A DNA stretch of 64,000 nt from Hydractinia symbiolongicarpus. Its lineage: Eukaryota; Cnidaria; Hydrozoa; Anthoathecata; Hydractiniidae. The stretch lies in NCBI RefSeq assembly GCF_029227915.1, contig NC_079877.1, positions 20,921,851 to 20,985,850 on the forward strand, written 5' to 3'. The position numbers were made by a program, and so were the translations under genes. Position 1 is the first letter of the stretch, and every line of letters begins with the position of its first letter. Shown piece by piece: positions 62,211-64,000 of the stretch. The notes under the pieces were generated by a model, which had not been told where the DNA came from, made no database searches, and saw only the letters and a program-made list of their open reading frames with translations.

Positions 62211-64000
62211 TCAATGGACTACAATGTCCCAAGTCGTTTTCCTTGGCGCCCTTTCCTTATACCACAGTCAACTACGTGCATAGCCTTCTAAAGGCCCTAA
62301 TATGGTTTTTGCAGCCTAATTAAGGCCTTACTCGTAAATAACATGGCTCCACGAGTCCGCCCAAAATTCCATTGGTGTAGTCCATGCAGTCTCAATGGAC
62401 TACCACGTCCCAAGTCCTTTCCTTGGAGCCATGGCCTTATATCACCGTCAACTACGTGCATAGCTTTCTAAAAGCTGTAATATGGCCTTTTGCGGCCCAA
62501 TTACCGCCTTACTCGTAAATCACGTGGTTCCACGAAACTGCGCATGGTATCATTGGTTTTGTCTTTTCACTCTCAATGGACTACAATGTCCCAAGTCGTT
62601 TTCCTTGGCGCCCTCTCCTTATACCACAGTCAACTACGTGCATAGCCTTCTAAAAGCCGTAATATGGCTTTTTGCGGCATAATTAAGGCCTTACTCGCAA
62701 ACTACGTGGTTCCACGAGGCTGCACATGGCATCATTGGCCTAGCCCCTTCATTCTTAATGGAGTACAATGTGCCAAGTCGATTTCCTTGGCGCCCTGTTC
62801 TTATATCACCTTCAACTACGGGCATAGCCTTCTAAAATCTGTAACATGGCCCTTTGCCGCCTAATAAAGGCTTTACTCGTAAATCACGCAGTTTCTCGAG
62901 CCTGCGCATGGTATCATTGGTCTAGTCTTTTCAGTCTCAATGGACTACAACGTCCCAAGTTGTTTTCCTTGGCGCCCTCTCCTTATATCACAGTCAACTA
63001 CGCGCATAGCTTTCTAAAAGCTGTAATATGGCCTTTCGCGGCGCAATTACGGCCTTACTCGTAAATCACGTGGTTCCACAAACCTGCGCATGGTATGATT
63101 GGTCTTGTCTTTTCACTCTCAATGGACTACAATGTCCCAAGTCGTTTTTCTTGGCGCCCTGCAATTATACCACAGTCAACTACGTGCATAGCCTTCTAAA
63201 AGCCGTAATATGGCTTTTTGCGGCGTAATTAAGACCTTACTTGTAAACTACGTGGTTCCACGAGGCTGCACATGGCATCATTGGTTTAGTCCTTTCAGTC
63301 TCAATGGACTACAACGTCCCAAGTCGTGTTCCTTAGCGCCTTCTCCTTATACCACAGTCAACTACGTGCATAGCCTTCTAAAAGCCGTAATAAGGCTTTT
63401 TGCAGCATAATTAAGGACTTACTCGCAAACTACGTGGCTCCACGTGTCCGCGCTAGTTGCCATTGGTGTATTCGTCGCAATCTCATTGGACTACCACGTG
63501 CCAAATTTTTTTCTTTGGGGCCATGACCTAATATCACCTTCAACTACGCGCATAGCCTTCTAAAAGCTGTTATATGCCCATTTGCCGCCCAATGAAGGCC
63601 TTACACGTATATCACGTAGTTCCACGAGCGTATGCATGGTATCATTGGTCTAGTCCTTTTATTCTCAATGGACTAAAACGTCCCAGTCTATTCCCTTGGC
63701 AGCCTGTCCTTATATGACCTTCAACTACGCGCATAGCCTTCTAAAAGCTGTAATATGGCTTTTTGCGGCCTAATTACAACCTTACTCGTAAATTACGTCG
63801 CTCCAAGAGCCTGAACATGGTATCATTGGTTTAGTCCTTTCAATCTCAATGGACTAAAACATCCCAAGTCGTTTTCTTTGAAGCCATGGCCTTATATCAC
63901 CGTCAACTACGTCCATAGCTTTCTAAAATCTGTAATATGGCCTTTTGCGGCTGAATTACGGCCTTACTCGCAAATCACGTGGTTCCACGAGCCTGCGCAT
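62211..64000 (+). repeat. 2181-bp (12-monomer) duplication, copy N2 (cut by window end)
   Basis: The first 1790 bp of the second copy fit in the window. The last bases, GAGCCTGCGCAT, correspond to 61808-61819. No departure from N1 is seen at the right edge, so the duplication continues beyond 64000. Confidence 0.87.

Larger units (their letters stand above)
1..64000 (+). repeat. Satellite DNA array, ~182-bp monomer, head to tail
   Basis: The same landmarks (ATGGC near the monomer start, TTAAGGCCTTA, GTTCCACG, ATGGTATCATTGG or GCCATTGGTGTAG, AGTCTCAATGGACT, CCTTATATCACC, CATAGCCTTCTAAA) recur every 181-182 bp from the first base to the last. Examples of starts are 360, 542, 724, 905, 1087, 1269, 1450 and 1632. 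About 350 monomers fit the window, always in the same orientation. I found no unrelated insert longer than a few bases. No protein gene, rRNA, tRNA, transposon end or long simple repeat is visible, so every gene-free stretch in this window holds this satellite. Nucleosome-scale tandem monomers grouped in higher-order repeats are known from centromeres of many plants and animals; a centromeric role here is inference only. The array continues past both edges. Confidence 0.98.

Noticed and set aside
187-63410. More than 150 open frames of 60-117 codons on the + strand, many starting MAFCG or MAFCR, resembling a large protein family
   Set aside because: They are the same stop-free frame of the satellite monomer read again and again. 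182 is not divisible by 3, so each frame ends about 19 bp into the next monomer and overlaps the next ATG. Longer ones only use an upstream GTG or cross an indel. There are no ribosome-binding sites, spacers, promoters or recognisable domains, and no sign that changes favour synonymous sites.
1-64000. CRISPR-like repeat array
   Set aside because: There are no unique spacers. The complete ~182-bp unit repeats, far longer than a CRISPR repeat, and no cas gene is present.
1-64000. Identification as a particular known satellite, such as the Arabidopsis 178-bp or primate alpha satellite
   Set aside because: The monomer does not read like either as I know them, and without a database search a species assignment would be a guess.

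Overview
The whole 64 kb window is one uninterrupted tandem array of a satellite DNA with a basic unit of about 182 bp. That is roughly 350 monomers, all head to tail in the same orientation. I see no gene, RNA gene, transposon, unrelated spacer or inverted block, and both window edges lie inside the array, so the true array is longer. A nucleosome-sized monomer arranged in multi-kilobase higher-order repeats (HORs) is typical of eukaryotic centromeric or pericentromeric heterochromatin. I could not identify the species. A representative monomer has about 47% GC and no CpG depletion (hand count: 10 CpG seen, about 9.6 expected), which argues weakly against a genome where this DNA is heavily methylated in the germ line.

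Layout. Monomer starts are counted from the recurring ATGGC that follows 'TGTAAT' or 'CGTAAT'. Positions 1-480 are the end of a unit that began before the window. U1 (481-8028, 7548 bp) and U2 (8029-15939, 7911 bp) are adjacent copies of one long HOR; U2 has two extra monomers. From 15940 to about 23800 is a tail built from a 2000-bp (11-monomer) duplication followed by a 910-bp (5-monomer) HOR. Domain B1 (about 23817-28546) contains three almost identical 1091-bp (6-monomer) units. At 28547 the sequence of window position 1 returns, and U3 (29027-38417) and U4 (38418 to about 50229) follow as heavily rearranged versions of U1/U2 plus tail. U4 holds a 2725-bp (15-monomer) duplication, D1/D2, and a 1090-bp (6-monomer) duplication, E1/E2. 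From about 50230 to 59290, macro-repeats M1, M2 and a short M3 mix B-type and A-type monomers, and M1 carries its own 1090-bp duplication. The window ends in a 2181-bp (12-monomer) duplication, N1/N2, with N2 cut by the window edge.

The many 60-117 codon open frames on the + strand are by-products of the monomer. It has a long stop-free frame, and because 182 is not a multiple of 3 each frame closes about 19 bp into the next copy. I annotate none as coding. The real content is structural: nested whole-monomer duplications and deletions whose relative order can be read from shared variants, a few truncated marker monomers, and short internal dyads and phased GGCC motifs. All offsets and identities were worked out by eye from recurring landmarks, so breakpoints carry an uncertainty of roughly 5-30 bp unless stated.
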